A stretch of 64,000 bases of DNA from Alcanivorax sp. REN37 (GTDB lineage: Bacteria; Pseudomonadota; Gammaproteobacteria; Pseudomonadales; Alcanivoracaceae): positions 205,868 through 269,867 of the forward strand of contig NZ_JBGCUO010000002.1 in the NCBI RefSeq assembly GCF_041102775.1. The letters are read 5' to 3'. Positions 30,484-39,725 of this stretch are shown in pieces. Within the stretch, counting starts at the first letter, position 1, and each line of letters opens with the position of its first letter. The notes under the pieces are model-generated. The model searched no databases and had not been told where the DNA came from. It saw only the letters and a program-made list of their open reading frames with translations. Position numbers and translations under genes: made by a program.

Positions 30484-32004
30484 TCAGAAGAATCCGAGCG
30501 GGTTGGTGCTGTAGCTCACCAGCAGGTTTTTCACTTGCTGGTAGTGGTCGAGCATCATCTTGTGGGTTTCACGGCCGATACCGGATTTCTTGTAGCCGCC
30601 GAACGCGGCGTGGGCCGGGTAAGCGTGGTAGCAGTTGGTCCAGACGCGGCCCGCCTTGATGGCGCGGCCCATGCGGAAGGCGACGTTGATATCGCGGCTC
30701 CACACGCCGGCACCCAGACCGAACTCGGTGTCGTTGGCGATGCGCAGCGCTTCTTCTTCGTCGCGGAAGGTGGTGACACCCACCACCGGGCCGAAGATTT
30801 CTTCCTGGAACACGCGCATGCGGTTGTGGCCCTTGAGCAGCGTTGGCTGGATGTAGAAGCCGCTGTCGAGATCACCGCTCATGGCTTCGCGGCCGCCGCC
30901 GGTCAGCACCTGGGCGCCTTCGCCGCTAGCGATGCTCAGGTAGGACATGATGCGGTCGTATTGCTCTTGCGAGGCTTGCGCGCCGACTTGGGTTTCGGTG
31001 TCGAGCGGGTTGCCGCGTTTGATCGACTTGGTGCGCGCGATGACGCGGGCAATGAAGTCGTCGTACATGCTTTCCTGGATCAGTGCACGGGACGGGCAGG
31101 TGCACACTTCACCTTGGTTGAAGAACGCCAGCGTCATGCCTTCCACGGCTTTGTCGATGAACGAATCTTCCGCTTTCATGATGTCGGCGAAGAAGATGTT
31201 CGGCGACTTGCCGCCCAGCTCGACGGTGGACGGGATGATGTTGTCCGCGGCGCAGCGCAGGATGTGCGCGCCGACCGGGGTGGAGCCGGTGAAGGCGATC
31301 TTAGCGATGCGGCGGCTGGTGGCCAGTGCTTGGCCGGCTTCCTCGCCGAAACCGTTGACGATGTTGAGTACGCCCGGCGGCAGCAGGTCGCCGATGATTT
31401 CCGCCAGTACCAAGATGGACCACGGCGTTTGTTCGGCTGGCTTGAGTACCACGCAGTTGCCTGCCGCCAGTGCCGGTGCCAGTTTCCACGCCGCCATCAG
31501 GATCGGGAAGTTCCACGGGATGATCTGGCCGACCACACCCAGTGGTTCATGGAAGTGGTAGGCCACGGTGGTGGCGTCGATGTCGGCCGCGCTGCCTTCT
31601 TGCGCGCGGATGCAGCCGGCGAAGTAGCGGAAGTGGTCCGCCGCCAGCGGGATATCTGCCGCCAGCGTTTCGCGTACCGCTTTACCGTTGTCCCAGGTTT
31701 CCGCTACCGCCAGTTTTTCCAAGTTGGCTTCGATGCGGTCGGCAATGCGCAGCAGGATCAGGCTGCGTTCTTGGGCCGAGGTCTTGCCCCAGCTCTCGGC
31801 GATGCGGTGGGCAGCGTCCAGCGCCAGGTCGATGTCTTCGGCGCTAGAACGCGGAATCTCACAGAATACTTTGCCGTTAACCGGTGAGATGTTATCGAAA
31901 TAGCGACCCTTGACCGGTGCCACCCACTCGCCACCAATGTAGTTGCCGTACTTGCTCTTGAAAGAGACTACTGCGCCTTCGGCGCCCGGATTTGCATAGA
32001 TCAT
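30484..32004 (-). CDS. exaC: NAD-dependent (acet)aldehyde dehydrogenase ExaC
   Basis: This enzyme oxidises acetaldehyde produced by ExaA to acetate. Starting at ATG 32004 ([10 protein letters not shown]) it has exactly 506 residues, the length of Pseudomonas ExaC. Visible motifs are the oxyanion loop [20 protein letters not shown], the NAD-binding [11 protein letters not shown], the general base in [10 protein letters not shown] and the catalytic cysteine in [12 protein letters not shown]. It is the last gene of the exaB - SoxYZ-like - metallohydrolase - exaC run, 62 bp after its neighbour. An AAGAACAA stretch overlaps its Shine-Dalgarno site. Confidence 0.96.
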   Translation of the reverse strand: MIYANPGAEGAVVSFKSKYGNYIGGEWVAPVKGRYFDNISPVNGKVFCEIPRSSAEDIDLALDAAHRIAESWGKTSAQERSLILLRIADRIEANLEKLAVAETWDNGKAVRETLAADIPLAADHFRYFAGCIRAQEGSAADIDATTVAYHFHEPLGVVGQIIPWNFPILMAAWKLAPALAAGNCVVLKPAEQTPWSILVLAEIIGDLLPPGVLNIVNGFGEEAGQALATSRRIAKIAFTGSTPVGAHILRCAADNIIPSTVELGGKSPNIFFADIMKAEDSFIDKAVEGMTLAFFNQGEVCTCPSRALIQESMYDDFIARVIARTKSIKRGNPLDTETQVGAQASQEQYDRIMSYLSIASGEGAQVLTGGGREAMSGDLDSGFYIQPTLLKGHNRMRVFQEEIFGPVVGVTTFRDEEEALRIANDTEFGLGAGVWSRDINVAFRMGRAIKAGRVWTNCYHAYPAHAAFGGYKKSGIGRETHKMMLDHYQQVKNLLVSYSTNPLGFF

Positions 32005-32017
32005 GGTGTCTGTCCTC

Positions 32018-32025
32018 TTGTTCTT
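32018..32025 (-). promoter_or_regulatory. CA motif at the exaC ribosome-binding site
   Basis: AAGAACAA on the minus strand runs directly into the Shine-Dalgarno AGAGG, 14-21 bases before the exaC ATG. It fits the AANAANAA Hfq/Crc recognition pattern known from Pseudomonas. Confidence 0.5.
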
Positions 32026-32066
32026 GTCCACGGTCGTGTGTCGCAGGCGTGACCTTCACAGGCAGA

Positions 32067-33080
32067 TTACGGCCCTGTCGGCGCCGGCGTCTTTTCGCCC
32101 TCGGTGCCATCTTTCTCACCCTTTGGTGCCATAGCGCTGTCGGCAAAGGCCCGTTCTTCATAGGCCGGGTAGAAATGGCTGGCCGAGCGCGTCAGCTCGT
32201 AGCGGGCCAGCGGCCAGTCGGCAAACTCGGCCGGCAGGTCGTGGTCCAGCATCTCATTGGTACTGAGTCCGTTTTCCGCGCTTTGTTTCAGCAGCTGGTC
32301 TAGCCACCGCAGCCAGCGCTGGTTCGCTGCCAGTGCGCGGGCATCGGTCAGCGGCCCGTGGCCGGGCACCAAGTGACGCACCGGCAGCGTGGCCAGTTGG
32401 TCCAGGTCCTGGATCCAAGCCGCCAGTGATGGCGTATGGGCAGTGGCGGGCGCCCGTTGCCAAAACACCATGTCGCCGGTGATCAACAATTCCCGCGCCG
32501 GTTCGTACAGCACCGCGTCGGCGCCACTGTGGCCATGTAGCTCCAACAACTCGAACTCGCGGTCGCCAAAGCGGTGGCGGCCTGGTGCCAGCAGGCGCGG
32601 CGGCTGTTCGAAGGGCTGCGCCGGCGGCTGACTGCTACCTTCCGGCGCCAGTCGGGTGGCGAGGGTGTCGAGGTAATGGTGCTGGTAGCGCTGCAGGTCC
32701 CGCCACGCGCCGGCCAACATCAGGGTGTCTGCCTGGGGAAACGCATGAGCGCCGAACACATGGTCGGGGTGGTGATGGGTGAGGACGATCCAGCGCACCG
32801 GTTCGTCGGTGAGTGCGGCCACGGTCTCGGCCAGCGCCGTGCCCACCGCCTCGCTGCCGCCGCTGTCCACTAGCAACACGCCGGCGCCGGTGTTGACGAT
32901 GGTGATGTTGCTGATGTGGCCGCGGTTATCCGGGGAGAACTCCTCGGCCGCGCCTTGCACTAGCCAGGTGTCGGCGTCGATGGCCTGCACCGCTAGTGGG
33001 GCGGGCGGCGCACTGCAAGCGGCCAGCAGCGCCGCCAGCAGCAGTGCCGGCTTAAAGGGCTTGCTCGAATAAATTGCCAT
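32067..33080 (-). CDS. Quinoprotein relay system metallo-beta-lactamase-fold hydrolase (lipoprotein)
   Basis: A 337-residue metallo-beta-lactamase-fold protein from ATG 33080. It starts with a lipoprotein signal ending LLAACS. The zinc-binding motif is THHHPDH near residue 100, with further His/Asp ligands in HGHSGAD, ITGD and VPGHGP. It matches the protein family annotated as quinoprotein relay system zinc metallohydrolase, found near PQQ-dependent dehydrogenases. Its reaction is unknown. It overlaps the SoxYZ-like gene by 29 bp, so the two are translationally coupled. The C-terminal tail (GEKDGTEGEKTPAPTGP) is low complexity. Confidence 0.88.
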   Translation of the reverse strand: MAIYSSKPFKPALLLAALLAACSAPPAPLAVQAIDADTWLVQGAAEEFSPDNRGHISNITIVNTGAGVLLVDSGGSEAVGTALAETVAALTDEPVRWIVLTHHHPDHVFGAHAFPQADTLMLAGAWRDLQRYQHHYLDTLATRLAPEGSSQPPAQPFEQPPRLLAPGRHRFGDREFELLELHGHSGADAVLYEPARELLITGDMVFWQRAPATAHTPSLAAWIQDLDQLATLPVRHLVPGHGPLTDARALAANQRWLRWLDQLLKQSAENGLSTNEMLDHDLPAEFADWPLARYELTRSASHFYPAYEERAFADSAMAPKGEKDGTEGEKTPAPTGP

Positions 33081-33819
33081 TGTTGTCACGCGCATCCAGT
33101 CGCAGTGGCAGCTCGTTGTCGCCACGGAAAGCCAGAGTCAGGGTCGGGTTTTCGCTGATCGAGGCGTGCCAGATCAGGTCGGCCAGTGGCCGGTCGCCGG
33201 ACAGCACTTGGTAGTGCTCGATGTAGAATGGGCTTTCGCTGGGAATCAGGCCGCTGTCCATCGGGTGTTGGATGCGGACCTTGACGCGCTGTTGGTCGCC
33301 GACGCTGCGGCGCTGCACCTGCACGGTGCCAAAGCCGTCAGACCAGTTCTTCACGGTCTTGGCGATGCCGGGGGTGGTACAGCCGCCGCCGGCGGCGTCG
33401 ACAAAGGTGCTACCGACGTGCCAGACGCCATCCTTGAGCACCGCACTGCGGATCAGTGAGCCGCGCTCCAGCCGTAGGTTGATCGACAGCCGTGCCACGG
33501 CGTCTTCGCTGGCGCGATAATCGAGTACCAGCGGGATCGGGTTCAGCTCCACCCACAGCAGCAGCCGTTCGAACTGACCTAGCGCACTGGCATCCACATC
33601 CACCGGCACCTGGCCGGCGTCTTCAGCAAACTCTGGTGCGCGCACTTTTACTTGCGGATCAAAGCGGTACGGGGTGTCGCCCAAGAACCGGGCACGCATC
33701 GGGGCCCACATGAACGAATCTTCCGGGTCCACCGCATCGGCGGCTGTGGCGGTCAACGGCAGCAGCAACAGCAGCAGCCAGCTCAGCCAGCGAGCTTGGG
33801 ACAAGGCAGCAACGCGCAT
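33052..33819 (-). CDS. Quinoprotein dehydrogenase-associated SoxYZ-like carrier protein
   Basis: This is a 255-residue exported protein. The start at ATG 33819 is set by AGGAGG four bases upstream and gives a signal peptide (LSWLLLLLLPLTATAADA). The N-terminal half resembles SoxY, with a conserved cysteine in AAGGGCTTPG. The C-terminal half resembles SoxZ, with VKVRIQHPMDSG and a terminal immunoglobulin-like fold. In sulfur oxidation SoxYZ carries substrates on a cysteine. Fused versions near PQQ dehydrogenases have been named but not assigned a substrate. It lies 14 bp after exaB and overlaps the metallohydrolase gene, so the three act as a unit. Confidence 0.88.
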   Translation of the reverse strand: MRVAALSQARWLSWLLLLLLPLTATAADAVDPEDSFMWAPMRARFLGDTPYRFDPQVKVRAPEFAEDAGQVPVDVDASALGQFERLLLWVELNPIPLVLDYRASEDAVARLSINLRLERGSLIRSAVLKDGVWHVGSTFVDAAGGGCTTPGIAKTVKNWSDGFGTVQVQRRSVGDQQRVKVRIQHPMDSGLIPSESPFYIEHYQVLSGDRPLADLIWHASISENPTLTLAFRGDNELPLRLDARDNNGNLFEQAL

Positions 33820-33833
33820 GGGGCCTCCTGGCG

Positions 33834-34268
33834 TCATTGGTTGTCGAGGGCAACGGTTTCCAGCCAAGCGCGGATCGACCAGAGCGCTTCTTGGTTAAGG
33901 AAGTTGGCCATCTTCGGCATCATCACGCGGTCATCGCGCACGGCACCGTTAATGACCCGCTCCTTGAACCATTCATCGCCGTAGTCGCCGCTTTCCAGTT
34001 CGCGCAGGTCGGGGGCGATACCGCCAGACTTGGCTTCCAAGCCATGGCAGGCGGCGCAGTTCTGGTTGTAGGCGGATTTGCCCAGGTCCACCGCCTTCTC
34101 GTACTCGGCGTGGCCTTTGCGGTAGGGGTTGTGCTCGAGCCAGGTGTCGCCGAGCGGGGTCAGGCCGGCGGTATTCACCGGTTGCGGAACCACGTCACCG
34201 TGGGCGAAGGCGAGGCCGCTGCCGGCTACCGACAGGCAGGTGACAACAACAAGGGCGGCTTTTTTCAT
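33834..34268 (-). CDS. exaB: Cytochrome c550 electron acceptor of ExaA (PedF-type)
   Basis: ExaB takes electrons from PQQ-ethanol dehydrogenase and passes them to the terminal oxidase. The protein is 144 residues from ATG 34268, with a signal peptide (MKKAALVVVTCLSVAGSGLAFA), one heme-binding CAACH motif near residue 72 and an axial Met in the VMMPKMANF segment. A longer upstream frame to 34400 lies in the divergent promoter region and is unlikely. It heads the operon exaB - SoxYZ-like - metallohydrolase - exaC and diverges from exaA. Confidence 0.94.
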   Translation of the reverse strand: MKKAALVVVTCLSVAGSGLAFAHGDVVPQPVNTAGLTPLGDTWLEHNPYRKGHAEYEKAVDLGKSAYNQNCAACHGLEAKSGGIAPDLRELESGDYGDEWFKERVINGAVRDDRVMMPKMANFLNQEALWSIRAWLETVALDNQ

Positions 34269-34547
34269 GATTATTGTCCGTCGTGGTGTAAAACAAATTC
34301 CGAAAAAATCGGGACCATGAACGGGACGGTAAACAACTGGCGGGCGCAGCCATAGTGACCGATGGCAGAAGCTCCGATGATGCTTTGGTAGTAGACCCAA
34401 AAGTCAGTGCGCTTTGCCCCCTCCGGTCGGTATCTGTGCCAACTTGATGCCTCCTAAGATGCGGAGAGAGACAGCGCTCCAGCAGTGGCTGTGCTTCCCT
34501 TGAATCCTGCTTGCGGGATTTCTTGAAACCGATCATGAGGCTGCGAA
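34269..34547. promoter_or_regulatory. Divergent exaB/exaA promoter region
   Basis: This 279-bp spacer contains no gene and must hold the promoters for both arms of the ethanol regulon. In Pseudomonas exaA transcription depends on the response regulator ErbR, whose homologue is encoded at 39726-40412. I see TTTGGTAGTAGACCCAAA near 34386-34403 as an imperfect dyad that could be an operator. A good SD (ATGAGG) precedes exaA by seven bases. Confidence 0.45.
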
Positions 34548-36416
34548 ATGAGAACAACAAGCCCTTCTCCGACCCCGGCATCCCACCCGTTCAAGCGGTT
34601 GGGCGTGGCGATGGCCACCACTGTTATTGCGGGTGCCATCAGTGCTTCAGCACTGGCCAAACCTGTGACCTGGAACGACATCCTCAACGACCACAAAACC
34701 ACCCATGACGTACTCGGCTACGGCATGGGCATTGATGCACAGCGTTACAGCACCCTGAACCGCATCAACGACAAGAACGTGGCCCTGCTGACCCCGGCAT
34801 GGTCCTTCTCCTTCGGTGACGAGAAGCAGCGCGGCCAGGAATCCCAAGCCGTGGTGCACGATGGCGTGATCTACGTCACCGGCTCCTACTCGCGGGTGTT
34901 CGCCATTGACGCACGCACCGGCAAGCGCCTGTGGAGCTACTCCCACCGCCTGCCGGACGACATCCGTCCGTGCTGTGACGTGGTGAACCGCGGCGTGGCG
35001 ATCTTTGGTGACAAGGTGTTCTTCGGCACCCTGGACGCCTCCATCGTGGCGCTCAACAAAGACACCGGTAAGGTCGAATGGCGCGAAAAGTTCGGCGACC
35101 ACAAAGTCGGCTACACCCTGACTGGCGCCCCGACCATCGTCAAAGACCAGACCACCGGCCGCATGCTGCTGATTCACGGCTCCTCCGGTGACGAATTCGG
35201 CGTGGTCGGCAAGCTCTACGCCCGCGATCCGGAAACCGGTAAAGAAATCTGGATGCGTCCGTTCGTGGAAGGCCACATGGGCCGTCTGGATGGCAAGGAC
35301 AGCACCCCGTCCGGCGATCCGCGCGCACCGTCCTGGCCGGATGATCCCAACAGCCCCACCGGCAAGGTACAGGCTTGGAGCCAAGGCGGCGGCGCACCCT
35401 GGCAGAGCGCCACCTTCGATCCGACCACCAACACCATCGTGATCGGTGCCGGTAACCCGGCTCCCTGGAACGGTTGGGCGCGTACCGCGCCGGACGGCGA
35501 TCCGGGCGATTACGACAGCCTCTATACCTCAGGTCAGGTCGGTGTCGACCCGACTACCGGTGAGATCAAGTGGTTCTACCAGCACACCCCGAACGATACT
35601 TGGGACTTCTCCGGTAACAACGAGATCGTGCTGTTTGACTACAAGGACAAGAACGGCAAAACCCACAAGGCCGGCGCCCACGCTGACCGTAACGGTTTCT
35701 TCTACGTCACCGACCGCACCAACGGCAACTTGCTGAACGCCTTCCCGTTCGTGGACGGTATCACTTGGGCCAAGGAAATCGACCTGAAAACTGGTCGTCC
35801 GGTAGAGAACCCGGGCCAGCGTCCGGCGCGTCTGCAGCCGGGTGAAACCCGCTCGCCGGTGGTGGAAGTATCGCCGCCGTTCCTGGGTGGCAAGAACTGG
35901 AACCCGATGGCGTACAGCCAAGACACCGGTCTGTTCTACGTGCCGGCTAACCACTGGAAAGAGGACTACTGGACCGAGGAAGTGGAGTACAAGCCGGGTT
36001 CCGCGTACCTGGGCATGGGCTTCCGCATCAAGCGCCTGTTTGATGACCACGTAGGTATCCTGCGTGCCATGGACCCGACCACCGGTAAAGTAGTGTGGGA
36101 GCACAAAGAGCCGATGCCGCTGTGGGCCGGCGTACTGGCCACCAAGGGTAACCTGGTGTTCACCGGTACCGGCGATGGCTACTTCAAAGCCTTCGATGCC
36201 AAGAACGGTAAGGAGCTGTGGAAGTTCCAAGTGGGCACCGGCATCGTGTCGCCGCCGGTGACTTGGGAAATGGATGGCCAGCAGTACATCGGCGTGACCG
36301 TCGGCTACGGTGGTGCAGTACCACTGTGGGGCGGCGACATGGCTGAGCTGACCAAACCGATCTCCCAAGGTGGCGCGTTCTGGGTGTTCAAACTGCCCGA
36401 TAACGTTCGTCGCTGA
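34548..36416 (+). CDS. exaA: PQQ-dependent ethanol dehydrogenase (quinoprotein, calcium type)
   Basis: Periplasmic eight-bladed propeller enzyme that oxidises ethanol and other alcohols, passing electrons to ExaB. It is 622 residues with a signal peptide ending ALA at 37. The vicinal disulfide CC is at 142-143. Metal/PQQ ligands are E216 (GDEFGV), N303 (GAGNPAPW) and the catalytic D353 ([11 protein letters not shown]). Residue 355, two after the catalytic Asp, is Ser rather than Asp, which marks the calcium type (ExaA/PedE) as opposed to the lanthanide type (PedH/XoxF). AACAACAA covers codons 2-5 directly after the start. No pqq genes are in the window. Confidence 0.97.
   Translation: MRTTSPSPTPASHPFKRLGVAMATTVIAGAISASALAKPVTWNDILNDHKTTHDVLGYGMGIDAQRYSTLNRINDKNVALLTPAWSFSFGDEKQRGQESQAVVHDGVIYVTGSYSRVFAIDARTGKRLWSYSHRLPDDIRPCCDVVNRGVAIFGDKVFFGTLDASIVALNKDTGKVEWREKFGDHKVGYTLTGAPTIVKDQTTGRMLLIHGSSGDEFGVVGKLYARDPETGKEIWMRPFVEGHMGRLDGKDSTPSGDPRAPSWPDDPNSPTGKVQAWSQGGGAPWQSATFDPTTNTIVIGAGNPAPWNGWARTAPDGDPGDYDSLYTSGQVGVDPTTGEIKWFYQHTPNDTWDFSGNNEIVLFDYKDKNGKTHKAGAHADRNGFFYVTDRTNGNLLNAFPFVDGITWAKEIDLKTGRPVENPGQRPARLQPGETRSPVVEVSPPFLGGKNWNPMAYSQDTGLFYVPANHWKEDYWTEEVEYKPGSAYLGMGFRIKRLFDDHVGILRAMDPTTGKVVWEHKEPMPLWAGVLATKGNLVFTGTGDGYFKAFDAKNGKELWKFQVGTGIVSPPVTWEMDGQQYIGVTVGYGGAVPLWGGDMAELTKPISQGGAFWVFKLPDNVRR
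34553..34560 (+). promoter_or_regulatory. CA motif in the first codons of exaA
   Basis: AACAACAA begins five bases after the A of the exaA ATG (ATG AGA ACA ACA AGC). Hfq/Crc-repressed messages in Pseudomonas carry such AANAANAA stretches at the start codon, so catabolite repression of translation is inferred. Confidence 0.55.
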
Positions 36417-36428
36417 TTCCTGCCAATC

Positions 36429-36454
36429 CAACGGGCCACGCAAGTGGCCCGTTG
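36429..36454 (+). terminator. Hairpin between exaA and the pentapeptide gene
   Basis: A perfect 11-bp stem CAACGGGCCAC/GTGGCCCGTTG with loop GCAA and no U-tract. It may protect the exaA message or attenuate read-through into the next gene, which starts 20 bp later. Confidence 0.6.
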
Positions 36455-36474
36455 CTGTCTGAGGAGTTGTAACC

Positions 36475-37140
36475 ATGATGGGACGATCTGTTTCGCTGCT
36501 GGCACTGGCCGGCGCATTGATGGCGGCGCCCTGGGCGCAGGCACAGCAGGTGGACGACCTGGGTAACATGCGCATGAATGGCTGCACGCTGGAGCCGGGT
36601 GCGGTATGCCCGAAGGCGGATTTGTCCGGCGCCAAACTGGCCGGCCAGGACCTGCGCGGCGCTGATTTTTCCGGTGCCAATCTTGCCGGTGCCGACCTGC
36701 GTCACGCCATCCTCATCGGCGTGGACCTGTCGGGCGCCAATCTGCGCGGCGCGCAGTTGTCGCGCGCCAACATGAAGAGCGCCAACCTGCGTGAGGCGGA
36801 CCTCACCGGCGCGGTGATGGTGGGCACCCAAGCATGGGGCATTCACGGTGCCAATGCGGTGTTCGACAAAGTGCAGGCCACCGGCGCCAATTTTGACTTT
36901 GGCCGCTTGACCCGGTCGCGCTGGCATCAAGCTCAGCTGCGTGGGGCCTCGATGGAAATGACCTGGGTGAACAAAGCCTCGTTTGAAGGCGCTGATTTCA
37001 CCGATGCCAATTTGCAAGAAGTGAAAATGAACATGGCGAAGTTGCGCCATGCGGTGATGACCGGTGCCAGCATCAAGTACGCCAACTTCCAAATGGTGGA
37101 CATGGAAGGCTGCACCGATTGCCCAGTGGACTGGGAGTAA
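36475..37140 (+). CDS. Exported pentapeptide-repeat protein of the ethanol cluster
   Basis: This 221-residue protein begins with a signal peptide ending AQA (residues about 1-24). Residues about 40-140 and 160-215 consist of A(D/N)LXX-type pentapeptides such as ADLSGAKLAG, ANLAGADLRH and ANLRGAQLSR, predicted to form a right-handed quadrilateral beta-helix. Four cysteines (two in the N-terminal CTLEPGAVC, two in the C-terminal CTDC) could form disulfides. A pentapeptide-repeat gene next to exaA/pedE is also known in Pseudomonas, but its function is not established. GAGGAG precedes the ATG. It is probably co-expressed with exaA through the intervening hairpin. Confidence 0.88.
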   Translation: MMGRSVSLLALAGALMAAPWAQAQQVDDLGNMRMNGCTLEPGAVCPKADLSGAKLAGQDLRGADFSGANLAGADLRHAILIGVDLSGANLRGAQLSRANMKSANLREADLTGAVMVGTQAWGIHGANAVFDKVQATGANFDFGRLTRSRWHQAQLRGASMEMTWVNKASFEGADFTDANLQEVKMNMAKLRHAVMTGASIKYANFQMVDMEGCTDCPVDWE

Positions 37141-37143
37141 GCG

Positions 37144-38556
37144 TCACTCCTGGCGCTGCTGCACTTGGTGTTGCAGCGCCAGTTTTAGCTTCATCGGCCG
37201 CACCGGCTTCGGCAGGTGCAGGTAGTTGTTCTCATCACACAGCTGGCGCACCGCCGGACTGCGATCCGCGGTCAGCAGGATCACCGGCAGCGGCTCACGG
37301 CGACCGGCGTTGATGAACCCGGCCAATTTGATGCCGTCGTCATCGTTGGGGAAGTGATAGTCCATCACCAACACATCCACCGCGTCGGCGCTGGTATTTA
37401 CCTGGCGGCGCAGGTTATGCAGCGAATCCGCCACCACCACATCACAGCCCCATTGGCGCAGCAGCGCCTGCATGCCGAGGCAGATGGCCTCGTCGTTATC
37501 CACCACCCACACTTTCAGGCCCTGCAATGAATCGCGCGCGGCGGTGCCGTTGGCAAGCGGCTCCTCCAGTACTCGCTGGTGGCTGCGTGGCAGTCGCAGA
37601 CGCATGGTGGTGCCGCGCCCCGGCTCGGAATGCACCTGCAACCGGTGGCCGAGGATATTGCAGATCTTGGTGACGATGGCGAGGCCGAGGCCCAGCCCGC
37701 GTTCCTGGTTGTGCAGCGGCGTTTGGCCGCGCTTGAACTCCATGAACAGCTCGTCCATGTCGTTCGGATGCATGCCGATACCGGTGTCGGTGACCCAGAT
37801 TTCCACGTCCTGCCCGCGTCGTCGGCAGCCCAGCAAGATGCGGCCGTTGACGGTGTAGCGGATGGCGTTAGACAGCAAGTTGCGCAGGATGCGCATCAGC
37901 AGCTGCGGATCGGAGTGCACCACCAACTTGGTGCGCACATAGCGGAAACGCAGTCCTTTGCCGAGCGCTAGTTGGCGGCTCTCGTCGGCCAGCGCGTGCA
38001 GCAGATGATCGAGCGGCACCGGCCCAGGTTCAGCGGATACCACGCCGGCATCCAGCTTGGAGGCGTCGGTCAGGGTGGTGATCAACGATTCCAGGTCCTG
38101 CAGCGCGATGTTGATATGGCGCAGCGAGGTGTGCAGGTTCTCGCCCGGATCTTCCAGCAACGCACTGGCAAACAGCCGCGCGGCATTGAGCGGCTGCATC
38201 AGGTCATGGCTGATGGCAGCGAGGAAACGGCTCTTGGACAGGTTGGCGTCTTCCGCGCGTTTGCTGGCTTCACGCAGGCGCTGCTCGATGCGGCGGCGCT
38301 GCTCGACTTCGAACAACAGCCGCTTGTTCACATCCTGCAGCGCCTGGGTGCGCTGCTTCACCTGCTCGGTGAGGATCACCGCGTGATGAAACGCCGCGTA
38401 GGGCCCGGTGGACGGGATGGCACTGTTTTCCACCCGCTGGATCAGCGCATCGCAGATGCGCTTCAAGCGGGCGTTCTCGGCCATCAGGCGCGCCTCGTGC
38501 AACCGCCAGGGCGAGGCGCTGTCGTCAGGACTGCGGTGTTCGCCGACGTCGTCCAA
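37144..38556 (-). CDS. nahK: Hybrid histidine kinase NahK/ErcS'-type
   Basis: A soluble hybrid kinase of 470 residues. It has an N-terminal coiled coil (about 20-110), a HisKA domain with the phosphorylated His in AAISHDLMQPLNAA, an HATPase domain (about 225-330, GIGMH and GLGLGLAIV) and a C-terminal receiver domain with the acceptor Asp in VLVMDYHFPND. This matches P. aeruginosa PA1976, called ErcS' in ethanol regulation and NahK as the kinase controlled by the nitric-oxide sensor NosP. The TTG start at 38556 (GGAG six bases upstream) overlaps nosP by 32 bp, so the pair is coupled. No membrane helices are present. Confidence 0.9.
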   Translation of the reverse strand: MDDVGEHRSPDDSASPWRLHEARLMAENARLKRICDALIQRVENSAIPSTGPYAAFHHAVILTEQVKQRTQALQDVNKRLLFEVEQRRRIEQRLREASKRAEDANLSKSRFLAAISHDLMQPLNAARLFASALLEDPGENLHTSLRHINIALQDLESLITTLTDASKLDAGVVSAEPGPVPLDHLLHALADESRQLALGKGLRFRYVRTKLVVHSDPQLLMRILRNLLSNAIRYTVNGRILLGCRRRGQDVEIWVTDTGIGMHPNDMDELFMEFKRGQTPLHNQERGLGLGLAIVTKICNILGHRLQVHSEPGRGTTMRLRLPRSHQRVLEEPLANGTAARDSLQGLKVWVVDNDEAICLGMQALLRQWGCDVVVADSLHNLRRQVNTSADAVDVLVMDYHFPNDDDGIKLAGFINAGRREPLPVILLTADRSPAVRQLCDENNYLHLPKPVRPMKLKLALQHQVQQRQE

Positions 38557-39688
38557 TGGCTACTCCAGTGAGCGTGTGGTTAATGTGCATGCCGTTGATC
38601 TGTTCGCCGTAGGTGCTGAACCCCACCAGGCCGTAATGGCTTACCAGGCGCGAGGCTTGTTCCATGGTGCCGCGCTCGCTCAGTTCCATGCCGCGCAGGC
38701 AGCAGTCGCAGGTCAGCGTCACCCAAGGGGTGCCGAGGCGGTCATGAACGCCGTCCATTTGCTCCACCAAATCGTCCAGCAACGGGCCGTTTTCCATGCG
38801 CGTCAGCACGATGCCGTTCTCCACCGCGCAGTAGAACGACAGGCTACGGTCCGGGTTCACCCGCTGGATGGCGCGCGCGTAATAGCGTTCGTTGATGCAC
38901 ACCGCCAGTGGGGTGGTGGCGAAATGGGCCGGATTCAGTTCGGGCACCGAGACGCCCACCAGTCGCGCGTAGACATCGGCGGCCGGCTCGGCATTGAGTT
39001 CATAGACCTTGCGGTGCAGCGCGTCGGCGGAGGTCACCACCAGCTTTTCCGTGGTCGGCAGCAAATGGTGGGAAGAAAACACCTCGAACTCTAACGCCGT
39101 GGACACCATCACCACCGCCGCCGCATTACGGTAAAAGCGGCCGCGGTCGTAGACGTAGGTGCCGGTGAGGTTGTAGCCGTCGCCGGCGGAACCACCAAAG
39201 AACGGAATCGAGCCGAGCGCAGCCGACAGGCTGGCCAACACCAGCTCTTCGCGGAACGACAGCCCGTCCATCATGGTGAACACGAAACTGTGCTCGGCGC
39301 TGGGTGCCAGCGGCTGGCGGTAACCGGCTTGGATCAGGCTTTCTGCCAGCGGCACCGCTTCTTCGCTGCGGAAGCTGTCCAGCGGCGTAATCAGCCGGTG
39401 ACAGATGGAGAACCAGTCGCGGTGGAAGCCCAAGGCAGTGATGGTGCCGGTGGCGTAGCCCTCTGGCGTCAGTTCGCCGCAGGAGGTGCAGCCGCTCATG
39501 GGCACATCGCCGAACGCCTGTTCCAAAGCGGTGGCCAGGCGCGGCAGGTCATAGTCCATGGAGCAGAAGAACAGCACGAAGCCCAGCGCCGGATGGCGCA
39601 GCGCCTCCGCCAATTCGTCGGCAGCGCGCTGTTCGTCGGGCGCCGTGGTGAACGCACGGATCACGGCGTCGTGAGCGGGAGCGGTCAT
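38525..39688 (-). CDS. nosP: FIST-domain nitric-oxide sensor NosP
   Basis: A 387-residue cytosolic protein with FIST N (about 30-220) and FIST C (about 225-370) domains. It is the counterpart of P. aeruginosa PA1975 (NosP), a heme protein that binds NO and inhibits its partner kinase NahK. Characteristic pieces are SGCTSCGELTPEGY, FFGGSAGDGY and the terminal INGMHINHTLTGVAIG. GAGG precedes the ATG. It overlaps nahK and lies downstream of erbR on the same strand. The heme ligand histidine cannot be assigned with certainty from sequence alone. Confidence 0.9.
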   Translation of the reverse strand: MTAPAHDAVIRAFTTAPDEQRAADELAEALRHPALGFVLFFCSMDYDLPRLATALEQAFGDVPMSGCTSCGELTPEGYATGTITALGFHRDWFSICHRLITPLDSFRSEEAVPLAESLIQAGYRQPLAPSAEHSFVFTMMDGLSFREELVLASLSAALGSIPFFGGSAGDGYNLTGTYVYDRGRFYRNAAAVVMVSTALEFEVFSSHHLLPTTEKLVVTSADALHRKVYELNAEPAADVYARLVGVSVPELNPAHFATTPLAVCINERYYARAIQRVNPDRSLSFYCAVENGIVLTRMENGPLLDDLVEQMDGVHDRLGTPWVTLTCDCCLRGMELSERGTMEQASRLVSHYGLVGFSTYGEQINGMHINHTLTGVAIGRRRRTPQS

Positions 39689-39725
39689 GGCCGGCCTCGT
39701 CAGGTCAGGAAATCATGGCGCAGGC

